From Limonium bicolor (lineage: Eukaryota > Streptophyta > Magnoliopsida > Caryophyllales > Plumbaginaceae): 64,000 nt of DNA. The stretch is from contig CM041777.1 in NCBI GenBank assembly GCA_023374045.1, forward strand, positions 461,433,827-461,497,826. The letters are read 5' to 3'. Below the pieces are notes generated by a model, which saw only the letters and a program-made list of their open reading frames with translations, did not search any database and was not told the DNA's origin. A program made the translations under genes and the position numbers. Position 1 is the first letter of the stretch; each line of letters opens with the position of its first letter. Positions 10,009 to 22,793 of this stretch are shown here, one piece after another.

Positions 10009-11764
10009 ATAATAAACCCTGGCATGAGACTTATGAGTGGAAATAAACCTCTCAACAAGAACTTTCATTTATCAGTGATTGAATACTCTTCAATTGGAGA
10101 ACGGGACCAGAAAACCCTTGAAGTCCCTTGGGATGTCCCGGTGATGTTCACACAAAAGTAAAATTGCACAGCCAAACCTTATATCCAATGCCAGGATTTA
10201 GAAGGAAGTGAGCGTCAAATCAATCAATGTGAATACACATTTCGACATCGAATGACCAAAGCCAAAGGAGTTAGTGATCCAACAGATCACTTCATCCTTG
10301 GTCAACCAGATATTTGGCAAATTATATCATAAATGATGAAATATGTGGGGTAAGCTAACCTACACATGAAACCTAAATTGAAATAAAACATCTCCACATT
10401 GGGAAGATAATAACATTGCAATATGCTACGACAACCGTCATACACACGAACATAGGAAACCCTCGGTGTATTCACACCATAAGGAAATGGTGCCAACGAC
10501 AATGACAATGAGTAAAGATAAGCTACCACAGTAACCGAGACCATAAAACGATGTTGTATAATGAGTAAGAATATGGTGCGCAACAAGCGACCGCTATAAG
10601 GAAGTAGTTAGACAATGACATGGAGTTGTAAACACGAGATGACAGGCAGAAGTATTATTCCTATTGCAATCACATAAGTGATTTACTGCCAAGCGTTTAC
10701 GCCTTTGCACTCTGTAGGAGTGTTTTTGGTATTGCACTTGTGCAGTTATTGATCTAGTTGGATAGCTAGGAATATGGAAAATGTAAATTGTGGTAAATCC
10801 TTCTTCGTCCACCAACGAACATGGCATAAGCTAGTCAAGCAAAAGCTTAAAAACAAACCGTGAGGCCTAAGCCCAAAGAAGCACGAGGAGTGTGAAAACA
10901 CCAACAATCACAAAATGTGAATTCCATCGGAATAAAAGTGCAAGGAGACTTAAGAAAGGCACTAGAACCGACGCATAGAAATGCTAGGTCATACATGTAA
11001 AGAATACTTGTACTGAACCAGAAGAACTGGTATAATTCAGAAGCTATTGACAACAGAGGAAGCACTACAACTAAGTAGTGACTTAACCTCGCCCAACAAT
11101 AAGTCGGAGGAACTTAGTGAATAATCGTGGGAGTACAAATAGTATGTATAATAGATTGTCAGAGAGTTGGTTAAAAATCTAAAACTCATTGAGTTCAAGC
11201 ACGCAAAAGAATACCACACTTGTTTAATAAACCTTATTCCCACAATAGAGGGATAAAAAGGTGATGTGTAGCACATTTGGAATAACCAAAGAGCGAATTA
11301 AGCACTAAGGTTATCAGGGTCACGCAGCAGAAGCTAGTGGGCCCTAGCTAAGAGGTTTAATACACCTAGTAAAATGAGAGAATGGCTATCAATGCCTTGA
11401 AGCCTGATAGGCTAGAACCGAATTGATTACGAGTTAAATAAACTCCAATAGGAATTCTTGGTGCAGGGACTGAACCATTAGTACGGTTAAGACCCTTTGA
11501 CCAGAATACATTATATAATAGACCGTAGGGAAGCTAAAATGCTTTAGAGTACCCGAATTGAGTGAACCAATGTTCAATAATAACATAAGGTAGATTACGT
11601 GGGCGTAATCCCTTTTAAGAGGGGTAGAGCGAAAAACCGCTTAGTGTAAATTTCACGTATAAAACACGTAACTATAATGTCCATAGCATAAATGAGAATT
11701 GATTTAATGATTGGTACTTATGTTATATAAACATACGTATTCATTCATATTGTAATTGTGGTAA
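10009..11764 (+). mobile_element. Element C internal region, piece 2
   Basis: Between T1 and T2. It matches element B's internal region from about 49310 to 51290: for example a block with ATGAGTGG(A/G)AAT plus CCTCTCAA and CTTTCA, and later CGCAGCAGAAGCTAG against GTGCAGCGGAAGCTAG. No domain-bearing frame was seen on either strand; the minus-strand frames near 10302-11276 look random. Confidence 0.65.
11594..11628 (+). other. Internal second PPT-like block (element C)
   Basis: TTACGTGGGCGTAATCCC followed by TTTTAAGAGGGGTAGAG has the form of a chromovirus pol end plus polypurine tract, yet no LTR follows. The real tract of element C lies near 21950. Element B has the same extra block at about 51176-51210. 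Confidence 0.6.
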
Positions 11765-13469
11765 TGTTAACCCAAATTTAAACCCCCCGGAAGAGAGTCT
11801 CTACTAATAGGCCAGCTTAATCATTCTCTAGGGGCATTTTTTGTAATTTTTCAAGGCTCCTAAGCCCTCTATAGGCTTTCTCTCTCCTCCAAAGAAGGGT
11901 CAAATCAATTCAAAATACTTTGAAATTTTTAACCCATGATAGAGGATGACATTCTAAGCATAATGCGTTGGAATTTTGATTTTTCGAATTTCCAATAATT
12001 TTCTAGCAATTTCTGATTGAATCTGACGAGAAATTGAATTTAAAAATATTCCAATATCCAAAAAAATTCGATTCCACTTTAGAAAATTCAGAATATCATC
12101 CTTTACCCATGTGTAAATTTCATAATCAAATTCCTTTTGGAAGCCCTTGAGCTAAAACGTCGGTAAATCTCAGTTTTTTACCGGAGTTTTCTATCTTTAA
12201 GGAAGCCTATATAAGGAACCTTATCCCATGATCAAATGATAACCTCAAGAACCCTAGACTCTCAAAGAAGGCAACCGTCTCTCTCCTCCACGTTTTTGAA
12301 CTCCAGAGCCACAATCAAACACTGAAATCTCACCAAAATCAACACCAAAACATATTTTTCAACTCCCACAACATCATCAATCATCAAACATCAACCAAAC
12401 CATCTCCAAAACGTGAAGAACACCTTCAACAATCAACAACCAGAAGCTCGGGTCGAACACAATCCAGAACCGCACCATCGGAGCCTCCGAAGAATCCCGA
12501 CGTGAAGAATCCTCTTGAATTCGAAGTAAAACAGGTTACAATTCTACTTTTCTAATTCCCCACGACCTTATTACTCTCTGTCAAATTTTGGGTTCAAACT
12601 AACCTTTTTACGCTTCTGTATTGCTGCTGTTTGTTTAAGCTTCTGTCCAATAACTTGTTTACCAAGTTTCGTGCTAATTCGAATTCAAATTGAGAACTTT
12701 CAATCACTAATGTCTTGTACATCTTTCAGGCTACACACCCATAAAATTTGAGCCAAAAACACCTTCGGGAACAGCCTCAACGCCGCCGTCCGAGGGCGGT
12801 CCGCACCCACGGACGTCATGTCCGGGGTCCCGGACTCCCTGTCCGTAAGCCCGGACGCCCACGGACGGCGGCGGGACTTTAAAAATTCAAAATTTAGGTT
12901 TTTCTAATAATGTCCGGGCCCACGGACAGCCTGTCCGTGGCCCCGGACTTTGCAATTTTTTGTTTTCCTTTAATTTCGACTCTTCTGTATAATTAGGTTA
13001 ACTGGGGTCCGTGGTCTCGGACATGGAGTCCGTGGCTACGGACGTAAGCAAAATTCGACCTAATTTTGCCTCCTAACCCTAGTTTAGGTAGCTTTTAATT
13101 TCACTTTAATTTTCTGTCAAAAAATGCTAAAAAAAAAAACAGAAACTCGCGCACTTAGGTAAAACGACTCGTAATAAGCCGTAATTAACCATAGTAAGGA
13201 AAAGCGACCTAAGAAGGGTAATGAAAGTAATTTGAACCCTAAATTAGTCGAATACCAAGCCCCCGAACCCGAACTCTACCTTTCCTAATTTACCCTAGGT
13301 TAAAATTAGGTGGCGACTCATATAGGTTCCAGTGGGCTAGCTTAGGTTTTAATAATTATTGTTATATGACAGAGTTATTAATCTTAGGTTATAAGTGGAC
13401 CTAAAACCCTTTATATCCTAATCAGCTTTAATCCAACACAGGATAGGTTTAAAATCGAGGCCTCTCACA
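11765..13469 (+). repeat. T2 5' LTR
   Basis: Direct repeat of 19070-20743. TATA box CTATATAAGG at 12208-12217; predicted intron 12526-12729 (one G of the donor region lost: GAA|GTAAAA); GTCCG/CGGAC hairpins about 12785-13045, including GTCCGGGCCCACGGACA and its partner at 12911-12946. Confidence 0.88.
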
Positions 13470-13472
13470 GAC

Positions 13473-13489
13473 TGACGACTATGCTGGGA
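13473..13489 (+). other. T2 primer binding site (degenerate)
   Basis: TGACGACTATGCTGGGA, the T1 PBS with a G-to-A change, a C-to-A change and one missing G. It was probably functional at insertion and mutated later. Confidence 0.6.
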
Positions 13490-14664
13490 CAAACTTCTTA
13501 ATTTTAACTTGTTTAATTTTAAGAAAGAGGGCTTAACTCGAAAAATTGTTTATTATGGCTTTATTACTTTGTTTGTTTACTTTCGTGCGCGCTTTAATTC
13601 CTGCACCTTTGCATCATATGAGAGCGAGGGTCCACACAAACCGGTTCTACCCCGGGACCCGTTTGAGGGTCCCCTGTCAGGGACTCACGCCTTTTAGGTG
13701 ATGTGAAACAAGTGGGGGAAAAGAGGAGGGTGTCGTCACCCACACCCCCTTAATACCTAGGCTTTAGCCCCTAGCATTTTCCTCGCAGTATCATTACCTA
13801 GCCCATTGTTTGGTCAGTCAAAGACCCGTCTGTAGACGCACACCTTCAGGTGTTGTGAAAGTAAAAAGGGGAAGCCTAAAGAGAATAGCGTGCAAGCCCT
13901 ATTCCTTTATGGTGACCTGGGCCCATGCCCCAAGCACCTCTCCGGATCGATCCATACCCGGTTTGATTTTAACGTCAAGTGAGGACATGTTGAATTTGTA
14001 TGGGCCTTGTTTACCTGCATGATCGGCCCACTACCCAGCCTAGAAATTGATAGGAACTTTTCCTACATCAACTCAGCCCAACCCGATATCGCGGCTTTAT
14101 TGTTTGCGGCCCAAAGGCCTTGCTTGATTTGAATGTGTGAGTTATTTGTTCGGGCTTTGGCCCAAAAGTTTAGATTTAGGTGATTTCTCTTCTGGCCCAA
14201 TTTGAATTATCCAATTAGGTCTAGGCCCATAAAAAAGAAATTCACCTGACTTGAAAATACTCACAAGTCCTGAAAATAAACCTTCTTTGGCTTAGCAACC
14301 ATCTTCTCTGACCCAAAGAAAGTTAAGCGCATTCGTGATTTGGGAACCACTCCAGCTCATGTGCTTTACTTCAGGCCCAAACACATTCCGGCCCAAGGGA
14401 TCATTCTAGTCTAGGTAGACCTCTTATCATGACCCTAACCCAAAACCCTAGAGCTAGGTGTCACCTCTTAGGCCCAATCAAAGCCATTTGTTCAGATTTC
14501 AGTCCAAATTCCAGTTCATAGTCTGAAAGATACTTCAGCCCAAACACCTCATTTTCTGGGTATCCTGGCCCACATTGCTTTCAGCCTAAGCTTTTTCGAT
14601 CTACCTTGTGAAGCGTCATTCTCACCTTAGTATCTTTCAGTCCACTTTCTCTTGTTAGCTAATT
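13490..14664 (+). other. T2 leader between PBS and gag
   Basis: It matches T1 3423-4740. Many short phrases with GGCCCA recur. No convincing coding frame was seen. Confidence 0.5.
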
Positions 14665-15962
14665 ATGGACATTTGGAAAAGGAAGCCCGAATCCAGATAT
14701 GGCAGAAGGAGGAAATCCGATCACACGGATGCCCAGTTGGCCGTGTGCAGCAAAGGGTGCAAGGTCTTGGAGTCCATTGTAGAAGGAATTGAGGAGTAAG
14801 GCTAATCTCCAGGAGACAAATCAGTACACTCCGGAAAAGCTTGTGGATGAAAATCTTAACCGTAGTTACATCGAGATTGACTCCGTTAGGGCCCAAGATC
14901 CTCAGACACGTGGGGGGAAGGATGTTCATGACAACCAACTAGCTGCAGAGGTTAAAAGGGTTTTTAAAAGGATTGAGCGCATAGAGAAAGCCAACAAACC
15001 AGCTGGCTTCGATTATTTCTCCACGGCGTCGTTATCCCGAAGTTGATCTTCCCCTAAAGAAAGCTGAAGCGCCTACACTCGCTTTGTACAAAGGTTCCTC
15101 GGATCCACAGATTCACTTGGCCATGTTCGACCGGGAAATGTCCATCTTGGGCTCAACGACATGTAAAAAGCCAAAGTTTTCGCACGCTATCTAGACGAGA
15201 CTCCTCAGCGTTGGTATCTCACTCAGAAGATGAATACCAAAACGTACGAGGAGGTTTGCGGGCTTTCCTAATCATTTCGAGTATGCTAAGAACCTCGAGG
15301 TCACCAGAATCGATCTGGCAGGAACTCGACAGAAAGACGGTGAGTCCATGTCTGACTTCATCAAGCGTTGGAGGAGAAAGGCTGCAGCCATGCCTACCAG
15401 AATGGACGAGCAGGAGCAAATCCGCATGATAATTGAGAACATGCGAAAACAACACAACCATGAGCTAAAATTTATGTACTTTCCGAGTTTGGACATGTTG
15501 ATGGGACAAGTAGTGGTATTCTAGAGGAAGGATTCATAAGGAAGGTTTGGAGCTCGAGTGCTCAAGAAAACTTCGGCAGTGGCTCCAAATTATCTAAGTC
15601 AGGACCAGAAAAGGCTTATCTTCAAACAGTAGATTGCGCTCAAAGCAGTTTCCCAGAAGTGAATGTGGCTCAACGACCTAGAGCTCCGCATCAAAACTTT
15701 AGGACGGTGCCCTTACCACGCCGAGACTCATCGCAAAGGGAATTCACCAACATTGGCCGAGCACCAAGTCAGGCGTTTGAAGAACTTCAGAGAGAGAAAC
15801 TTGCTACAGCCCTTGGCCCCTCGGCCAGGAACCACTCATTTGGGGAGGCATCTTAATCAATTCTGCCACTACCATCAGTTGCCTGGCCATTATGCTGACA
15901 ATTACCGAGCATTGAAGCACAAGATTCAAGACCTCCTCGAGCAAGGAGTCCAATTTTTCTAA
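14665..15962 (+). pseudogene. Broken gag of T2 (Tat/Ogre type)
   Basis: Gag packages element RNA in cytoplasmic particles. Pieces lie in several frames: an N-terminal stretch from ATG 14665; 14789-15046 ending near FKRIERIEKANKPAGFDYF; about 15023-15193 with LYKGSSDPQIHLAMFDREM, the conserved start of the retrotransposon Gag core; 15255-15524 with FPNHFEYAKNLEVTRIDL and GESMSDFIKRWRRKAAAMP, the second half of that core; and a C-terminal piece (15663-15962) with CHYHQLPGH and LKHKIQDLLEQG. The last resembles a Tat-type zinc knuckle (C-x2-H-x4-H) whose final Cys is lost. At least three frameshifts plus a TAG after FSHAI make it non-functional. No pol follows, so T2 had to rely on a relative for reverse transcription. 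I infer Tat/Ogre from these motifs and the PBS; a database comparison was not possible. Confidence 0.78.
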
Positions 15963-17450
15963 GTATGCAGATCGTTTTATTAATGTTTCTTGCATCTTCA
16001 AATTTTCCTAGTAGCTTATTTTCTTAGTTAGTTTTCAGTCACCTCAGATTGTAATCTTTACGTTCTTTCATGATTCATATATAAAATCATAGTTCCATTT
16101 TCACAATTTCTGTACAAACCATTTTTTATTCATTCATTAAAGAAAAAAAAAAAAAAATGTTTCTCAAGGAAAGGGACACGGAGTAATCATTTCCCGACTA
16201 TGGACAAAAACGATTGGTCTCTTGTTTCTAAAAGTTGGTACATGCCACATTAAGCACCACAGCTCACCCATAAGCATCTAAAATAACCCACGAAGCGGTT
16301 CCAAATCCACATCTGTTTAAGTGTTGTCATAACCCCCAGGTCAATACTGGGGGCAATCTGAGTTCAGGATCGTCATCTTTAATCTTTCATTTAGTCGTGT
16401 GAACTAGTCTCTAAGTGAAATTCACGAGAGTGTCTTGAGTGGAAAAACCATGAGTGAACGAGCGTGTCATTTTTACACGACTCCGGTGAGACCTCATACA
16501 AAGGAAAAGGTAAATGGCATAATTCCGACCGAAGGAGATAATTTGTAAATTTACTCTTAGACCTGCGAAAAGTAACAAAGAACGGATACACAACTATCAG
16601 GGATGACGAAGCACCTAGGTACAGCAGCACCACATAGCTAAAAGCTTGTAAACCCTGTCATTAACCCTAGGCACCCCCACTGAGCCTTTCATATATCCCT
16701 TTTCGATATTATGAGCTCCACAAAATAACCCAGCCAATGATGAATGTCCGACCCGGTGACCAAAAGAAGCGAAGAGCCCGACTCTCAGATAACATTCTCA
16801 TCAGTCCAAAGAAGCAATGCCGCTATCAGCATGACGAAGCGATCCGCAAATGGTCCCAGAGTGACACAGGATCAAAAGAGCTCACATCAAAACAGCTCTC
16901 GAAGCCCAAAACCAGGAAACACAAGAACCCCAAAGGCAAAGTCAAGAAAGGATAAAACAAAAAGGCAAACCCAAAGTGCCTTGAAGAAATCCAAATGACG
17001 AAAAGAGAAATGGTGTAAAGGACAACTTCAAAAGTTCAAGTCCAGGAGCTCGAAAACAACATCAACATGAAGCAGTTAGACGACTTCAAGACAAGGAAGA
17101 TGATTCTGAGAGAAGATGCAAGTTGCAGCTTTGGTCACCCATTTAAGCTCCACATACCTCAAATATCCCTCCATGATCCCGTCATCTTTCATCACACACT
17201 ATGGCCACGTTATAAGCTTTAAAGACTTCCGACTTGATAGTTGTGTATCTAATCACGTGAAAGTAACAGATCGAATGCGTAAATCCACCAAATGTCAAAT
17301 TCAATGGTCTAAAAGTTGTGACCGTGAGCAGAAAACAAGTACAAGCATCAAACACACTGAGTGTAGGTTAGGAAGCACCACATCGAAACATAAGCCGTGA
17401 CCCTATGAGGACGAGACTCGTTCGCACGCTTAATCAAAGAAAATACCAGG
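15963..17450 (+). other. T2 region between gag and hairpins
   Basis: Non-coding by eye. An A-run lies at 16141-16157. From 16346 (TACTGGGGGCAATCTGAG) it aligns with T1 5486-6587. The frame 16744-16998 (84 codons) is rich in Lys/Arg/Ser/Pro and shares GNTRTPK with T1; its meaning is unclear. Confidence 0.45.
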
Positions 17451-17477
17451 GGCAATCGATCGTTTCGATCGATTGCC
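17451..17477 (+). other. Perfect hairpin 1 (T2)
   Basis: GGCAATCGATCG, loop TTT, exact complementary arm. The arms are identical to T1 6588-6614; only the loop differs. Confidence 0.85.
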
Positions 17478-17517
17478 ATGAACTTTAGCTCAGATTGTCC
17501 TAAGGAAAGATACTGGG

Positions 17518-17543
17518 GGCAATTGTTGGTTCCAACAATTGCC
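17518..17543 (+). other. Perfect hairpin 2 (T2)
   Basis: GGCAATTGTTGG, loop TT, CCAACAATTGCC, directly after ATACTGGG. Arms as in T1 6661-6684. Confidence 0.85.
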
Positions 17544-17883
17544 ATGTCAACACCAATTAAAACCCAAAGCTTGAGCACCACCATCCCACCACAGGCACAC
17601 ATAAGCCCTTACCACCACACACACACTCTCAAGCCCGTTATTAGCCTTACCTCCACAAAAACATCAAGCCCGTCATAACCCTGACCACCATCCAAAATCA
17701 CAGCCTAATCCCAGATCTATCACAAATCCTGAACACCGGAAAAATCCCTTAACACCACAACAAACACCACACACTTCCACCAATGACATGTTCATTTTTC
17801 AAGAAACAAATTGCAGATATGAAATTTTTAGTCAGGAAGTGATCATTTCACTTCCCTTTTTCAGCAGAATCTTTCTCGAGCAT

Positions 17884-18074
17884 TGCCATGTTTGGCACAT
17901 TTTTCAACAGTTCCTTGTTTTGGGCAACCTTCCAACAAACACTGTAGTTGCATTTTACATAACACCTCAACATTGCCATGTTTGGCACCTTTTCCAACAA
18001 TTTCCTGTTTTGAACGAGTATCTTTCACATATTTTGATTGCATACGTCTTATCATCATTGCCATGTTTGGCACT
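17884..18074 (+). repeat. TTGCCATGTTTGGCAC repeats (T2)
   Basis: Three copies of TTGCCATGTTTGGCAC, starting near 17884, 17975 and 18059, each followed by T-rich sequence; two also share CAACAnTTnCnTGTTTTG. The core GCCATGTTTGGC can form a small hairpin. Not seen in T1. Confidence 0.75.
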
Positions 18075-18130
18075 CCTAGTATCAGTTTTCATCATTTGCA
18101 CGAGACCATTATCCTCCTAACTTATTTTTA

Positions 18131-18424
18131 GTTCGAGACCCAAAATCGGTGCAACGCCCTGTAGATTCCTCATTCAGTACGAGACCTAGCATCTTCATTC
18201 AGTACGAGACCTAGAATCAGTGTGAGTTCCAGCTTTTTCTTCATCCATTCAGTACGAGACTTCAGTTCGAGACCCATCTTATTCATCAGTGCGAGACCCA
18301 CCATCTTCATCAGTACGAGGCCCATCATTTTCTCTAGTACGAGACCTAATATCATCTTCAGTGCGAGACCAGTACGAGACCTAGTATCATCTTCAGTGCG
18401 AGACAGGTACGAGACAGAGCGTGA
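18131..18424 (+). repeat. CAGTACGAGACC repeats (T2)
   Basis: About eleven variants of CAGT(A/G)CGAGACCTA spaced 13-40 bp apart. It occupies the position of the T1 31-bp array but is unrelated in sequence. Confidence 0.85.
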
Positions 18425-18432
18425 TCTAAGTT

Positions 18433-18690
18433 GGCGGGGCAGAGGCAATAAGTCCCCATCTTCATGTCAACTTCTTGGAGAAAAACAACTAGTGGGCAGT
18501 GGCAATAAGTCCCCTTGGTAATCTAGAAGTTATCCCAGCACCCAGTTGGTGGGCAGAGGCAATAAGTCCCCATAGTATACCAACCAGGAGCATTTTAACG
18601 GGTTTCGGTCCCCAGAAGCATCCGAGCATCATCAGCATCGGCAGCATCGTCAGCATCATCATGCATCATCAGCATCATTAGCATTTCAAC
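18433..18690 (+). repeat. GGCAATAAGTCCCC repeats and CAT microsatellite (T2)
   Basis: Three copies of GGCAATAAGTCCCC (18443, 18501 and 18559), then CATCAGCATCGGCAGCATC-type triplets to about 18690. Counterpart of T1 7610-7860. Confidence 0.8.
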
Positions 18691-18717
18691 ATCTTTGCAT
18701 TCGCATACACCACCCAA

Positions 18718-18950
18718 TTTTCACTTGATAGGTTGTCAACGCCTTAGAATCGCTTGACATTATCTCAATATCACATTTAGGTAGTCAACGCCTTAGAATA
18801 GCTTGACATCGTATCATTCTTATAGGTAGTCGGCGCCTTAGAATAGTCTGACATTACTTCATTTTTACTTTTAGGTGGTCGACGCCTAGAATCGCTCGAC
18901 ATCCTTCCACTTTACGCATAGGTAGTCAGCGCCTTAGAACAGCTCGACAC
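18718..18950 (+). repeat. TAGGTAGTCAACGCC minisatellite (T2)
   Basis: Five imperfect copies of a 45-50 bp unit, shared with T1 7890-8105. Confidence 0.88.
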
Positions 18951-19055
18951 AACTCATCGGATTCCAATTGCATGTGGGGTCTTTTAAGATCCAAAATTTT
19001 GGGAGTATCACTCAAGCATCAACTAGCCTTTTCATTTCCATTACAAAATCTAGTT

Positions 19056-19069
19056 GACGGGAGGCAATC
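19056..19069 (+). other. T2 polypurine tract
   Basis: GACGGGAGGCAATC directly before the 3' LTR. Confidence 0.75.
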
Positions 19070-20743
19070 TGTTATACCAAAAATTTCAACCCCCCCGGAG
19101 AGAGTCTCTACTAATAGGCCAGTTTGGTCAAGTAGCAAGGGTTCCCGGTTCGATCGGCACATCTCAAGGTACTAGGGACAGCTTATCATCTCCAGGGGCA
19201 TTTTTGTAATTTTTCAAGGCTCCTAAGCCCTCTATTTCTCTCTCTCCCTCCAAAGAAGGGTCAAATCAATTCAAAATACTTTGAAATTTTAACCCATGAT
19301 ATAGATGACATTCTAAGCATAATGGCGTTGGAATTTTGATTTTTTGAATTTCCAATAATTTTCTAGCAATTTCTGATTGAATCTGACGAAAATTGAATTT
19401 AAAATATTCCAATATCCAAAAAAATTCAATTCCACTTTAGAAAATTCAGAAATATCATCCTTTACCCATGTGTAAAATTTCATAATCAAATTCCTTTTGG
19501 AAGCCCTTGAGCTAAAACGTCGGTAAATCTCAGTTTTTACCGGATTTTTCTATCTTTAAGGAAGCCTATATAAGGAACCTTATCCCATGATCAAATGATA
19601 ACCTCAAGAACCCAAGACTCTCAAAGAAGGCAGCCATCTCTCTCTCTCCACGTTTTTGAACTCCAGAGCCACAATCAAACACTGAAATCTCACCAAAATC
19701 AACACCAAAACATATTTTTCAACTCCCACAACATCATCAATCATCAAACATCAACCAAACCATCTCCAAAACGTGAAGAACACCTTCAACAATCAACAAC
19801 CAGAAGCTCGGGTCGAACACAATCCAGAACCGGCACCATCGGAGCCTCCGAAGAATCCCGACGTGAAGAATCCTCTTGAATTCGAAGGTAAACAGGTTAC
19901 AATTCTACTTTTCTAATTCCCCACGACCTTATTAACTCTCTGTCAAATTTTGGGTTCAAACTAACCTTTTTACGCTTCTGTATTGCTGTTTGTTTAAGCT
20001 TCTGTCCAATAACTTGTTTACCAAGTTTCGTGCTTAATTCGAATTCAAATTGAGAACTTTCAATCACTAATGTCTTGTACATCTTTCAGGCTAAACACCC
20101 ATAAAATTGGAGCCAAAAACACCTTCGGGAACAGCCTCAACGCCGCCGTCCGAGGGCGGTCCGCACCCACAGACGTCATGTCCGGGGTCCCAGACTCCCT
20201 GTCCGTAAGCCGGACGCCCACGGACGGCGGCGGGCGACTTAAAAAATTCAAAATTTAGGTTTTTTCTAATAATGTCCGGGCCTGTGCTCGGACATGGGGT
20301 CCGTGGCTACGGATGTAAGCAAAATTCGACCTAATTCTGCCTCCGAAAACCCTAGTTTAGGTAGCTTTTAATTTCACTTTAATTTTCTGTCAAAAAAATG
20401 CTAAAAACAAAAAAAAAAACAGAAACTCGCGCACTTATTGGTTAAAACGACTCGTAATAAGCCGTAATAACCAACCAGAGTAGAAAAGCGACCTAGGAAG
20501 GGTAATGAAAGTAATTTGAACCCTAAATAAGTCGAATACCAAGCCCCAACCCAACTCTACCTTTCCTAATTTACCCTAGGTTAAAATTAGGTGGCGACTC
20601 ATAATAGGTTCCAGTGGGCTAGCTTAGGTTTTAATAATTATTGTTATATGACATAGTTATTAATCTTAGGTTATAAGGACCTAAAACCCGGTTAGATCCT
20701 AATAAGCTTTCAAACAGGATAGGGTTTAAAATCGAGGCTCACA
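19070..20743 (+). repeat. T2 3' LTR
   Basis: Direct repeat of 11765-13469. TATA near 19566, predicted intron 19888-20089. Part of the hairpin cluster is deleted near 20280, where GTCCGGGCC runs straight into TGTGCTCGGACATGG; the full palindrome seen at 12911-12946 is gone here. Confidence 0.88.
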
Positions 20744-21966
20744 GTAATAATTAGGCACAAGAGATGCGAATACCAGGGGATGAATATAACCATTGTTGTG
20801 TGAGAGTGTAAAGTAGAGTAGAGAGAAGAAACTTAGGGGAAATGATAATCCCTATAGTTATGTCTATTTGAAGAGACATGGCATTACGATGCGTGAGTCG
20901 GTAAAAAACCGATGTAGAACCTTGAGGAAATTGTCCCCTGGGTGATGGTTTGAGTTGAGAATGAGTAGTGGACGGAGCTCCACAAGTATGGTATCCTTTA
21001 AAGAAATAGTACGAAATGATTGAGAGTAGTGGATGAATGAAGTCCATGAGTATGTATCCTTAGGTAAGTCATTGGAAGTAAATTGGGGACGACTGAATTT
21101 CATAAGTAGTGTATTCCCTAGTTAGATTATTTGAGATGATGTAGAGTAATGGATGAAATTAGCGAAGGTTAAAGAAATGAGCCCCATGGGCATGGAATCT
21201 CGAAGTAAAGCATTTGGAAGTAGATTGGGGATGATTGATGGACTGAATTCCATCCTTTGGAGATGTGTGAATTGGTAATTATGACTTGGAAGAGTAAAAG
21301 ATAGAAAATAGAAATAATCGAATTATCTGATTGTTTGAAACTGATGTGGGAAGTCAAACTTGATCCTGATCAGATCAAGGGAAGCCGAACACAAATTGGG
21401 GTGGAAAGATAGTTCAACACTGATGCTGATCACCATCAGGGCGAATGATTCTTGAAGCTCCCCTCAAGTCACCAAGAATCATGCATATGATAGATGTAAT
21501 GAAAATAAATTGGAATTTGGAGTTGTTGTGTTTTAGAAAGATTTCTAATCAGTGGTTGCGAAAGGATTTCCCTTAGACTGAAGATGAGGATTTGTTGGAA
21601 GCTTATACCGCGAGACGGTGGTAGTGTATCATGTTGTATTATTCCAAGGGTAGAGGGACGTAGAGGAGTCCTGTCTAGATGACCTGAGTGCCTGCGGGAT
21701 CGTAGTGTGTATTGCATTGCTTCGGATAGCTTTGCACAGTAGCATGTATAAACCTTGTAATGGAAAACCGGATTGTTGGTTTAATACGGATCGGAGTGAT
21801 TGTAGTATACTTGCATGGTATGGTATGTAAGACCTTGAGTAACGGATTTGGGAATTGTAAGGAGGAGGAATGTATGACTTTTGGCATTAGACATGTCTGA
21901 ATGAGTAAGTATAGTACCTACAACATTGAACAACTTTGAGGGCAAAGTTCCTTAAGGGGGGTAGAT
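20744..21966 (+). mobile_element. Element C internal region, piece 3, with PPT
   Basis: It resumes element C after T2: AAGAGATGCGAATACCA matches B near 51345. It ends AACTTTGAGGGCAAAGTTCC then TTAAGGGGGGTAGAT (about 21928-21966), the usual end of a chromovirus pol plus polypurine tract, directly followed by the C LTR. No usable reading frame. Confidence 0.7.
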
Positions 21967-22577
21967 TGAAATACCCCGAACTTAATTATAGTGATTAAAA
22001 TTATCCTAATAGGTATTTAAGGGCCTAATTGTGCCTAAGTAATTTTGGCAAGGAAAATAATCCAAAAGAAGTGAAGAAAACGCTTAAAAAGCGAAAAATG
22101 TAAAAAACGAGTGTTACATAACCGTAGGAGTTATGTGACCTCGACTAATCCTAGGTGGATTCCTAAGGCTTAATCATGCCTAAATAATATGTGGAAAAAA
22201 TTCCCGAAGAAAACGGATCCATAAAATGGATTAAAACCACAAATGAACCTTAAAGGGGTTTTTCGAGGAACCAGGAAACGCGACTTTAAGCGGGTTAAAT
22301 AGACTTGTAACAATTTTGGTCAACCAATAGTCATTAATAAATTTAATGAAGGTCTAGAACCGATAAAATCAATTAAGCGAGAAATAGTACAAACTGTAAA
22401 AACCGGGAAGTTCTGGGGTGAGAGTGTAAATAAACTAAACTAGTGTGTCCACTATTAGAAATAAAAAAATTTAAAACCCTTGTGAGTGCTGTGTGAGCCG
22501 GCTGCTTTACCCCCCTCTCACTCTTTTATTTTCCTAATGCACTAGAGGACAAACTAATAAAGTAATAAGTTACTTTA

Positions 22578-22606
22578 CACTAGTAGAAAAATGACCTATT
22601 TTGGCG
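22578..22606 (+). repeat. CACTA left terminal inverted repeat
   Basis: CACTAGTAGAAAAATGACC followed by TATTTTGGCG; pairs with 32404-32432 with two mismatches. Confidence 0.93.
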
Positions 22607-22770
22607 GTTCCAAGGGGCCTATTTCACCGGTTGTTAACCGCCGAAATAGGGGTACCTATCTCGGCGGTTGTAAATAGAACCGCCGAAATAGGTGGGTGCC
22701 AAAATCAAAATCTGACGACGTCTATCTCGGCGGTTCTTATCTCACAACCGCCGAGATAGACTCATGGTCG
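22600..22770. repeat. CACTA left subterminal palindrome array
   Basis: Alternating CGGCGGTT and AACCGCCGA motifs with TATTTC/TATCTC flanks form several hairpins (about 22605-22660, 22668-22690 and 22726-22760). In En/Spm such arrays bind TNPA; here that role is inferred from position. Confidence 0.8.
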
Positions 22771-22793
22771 GTCCTAGTCGGTCTCAAGGTCGG

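Larger units (their letters stand above)
11765..20743 (+). mobile_element. T2: Tat/Ogre-like LTR retrotransposon with gag remnant
   Basis: LTRs 11765-13469 and 19070-20743 start TGTTA and end CTCACA. PBS-like TGACGACTATGCTGGGA follows the first LTR and GACGGGAGGCAATC precedes the second. GTAA flanks both sides (11761-11764 and 20744-20747). The 5.6 kb internal region holds a frameshifted gag but no protease, RT, RNase H or integrase. It is a related but distinct family from T1, with clearly diverged LTRs but shared intron signals, hairpins and some minisatellites. Inserted in element C. Confidence 0.87.

Noticed and set aside
10302..11276. Series of short minus-strand ORFs with hydrophobic stretches
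   Set aside because: They lie antisense in the decayed internal region of element C and have no homologous frames in B; no splice pattern links them.
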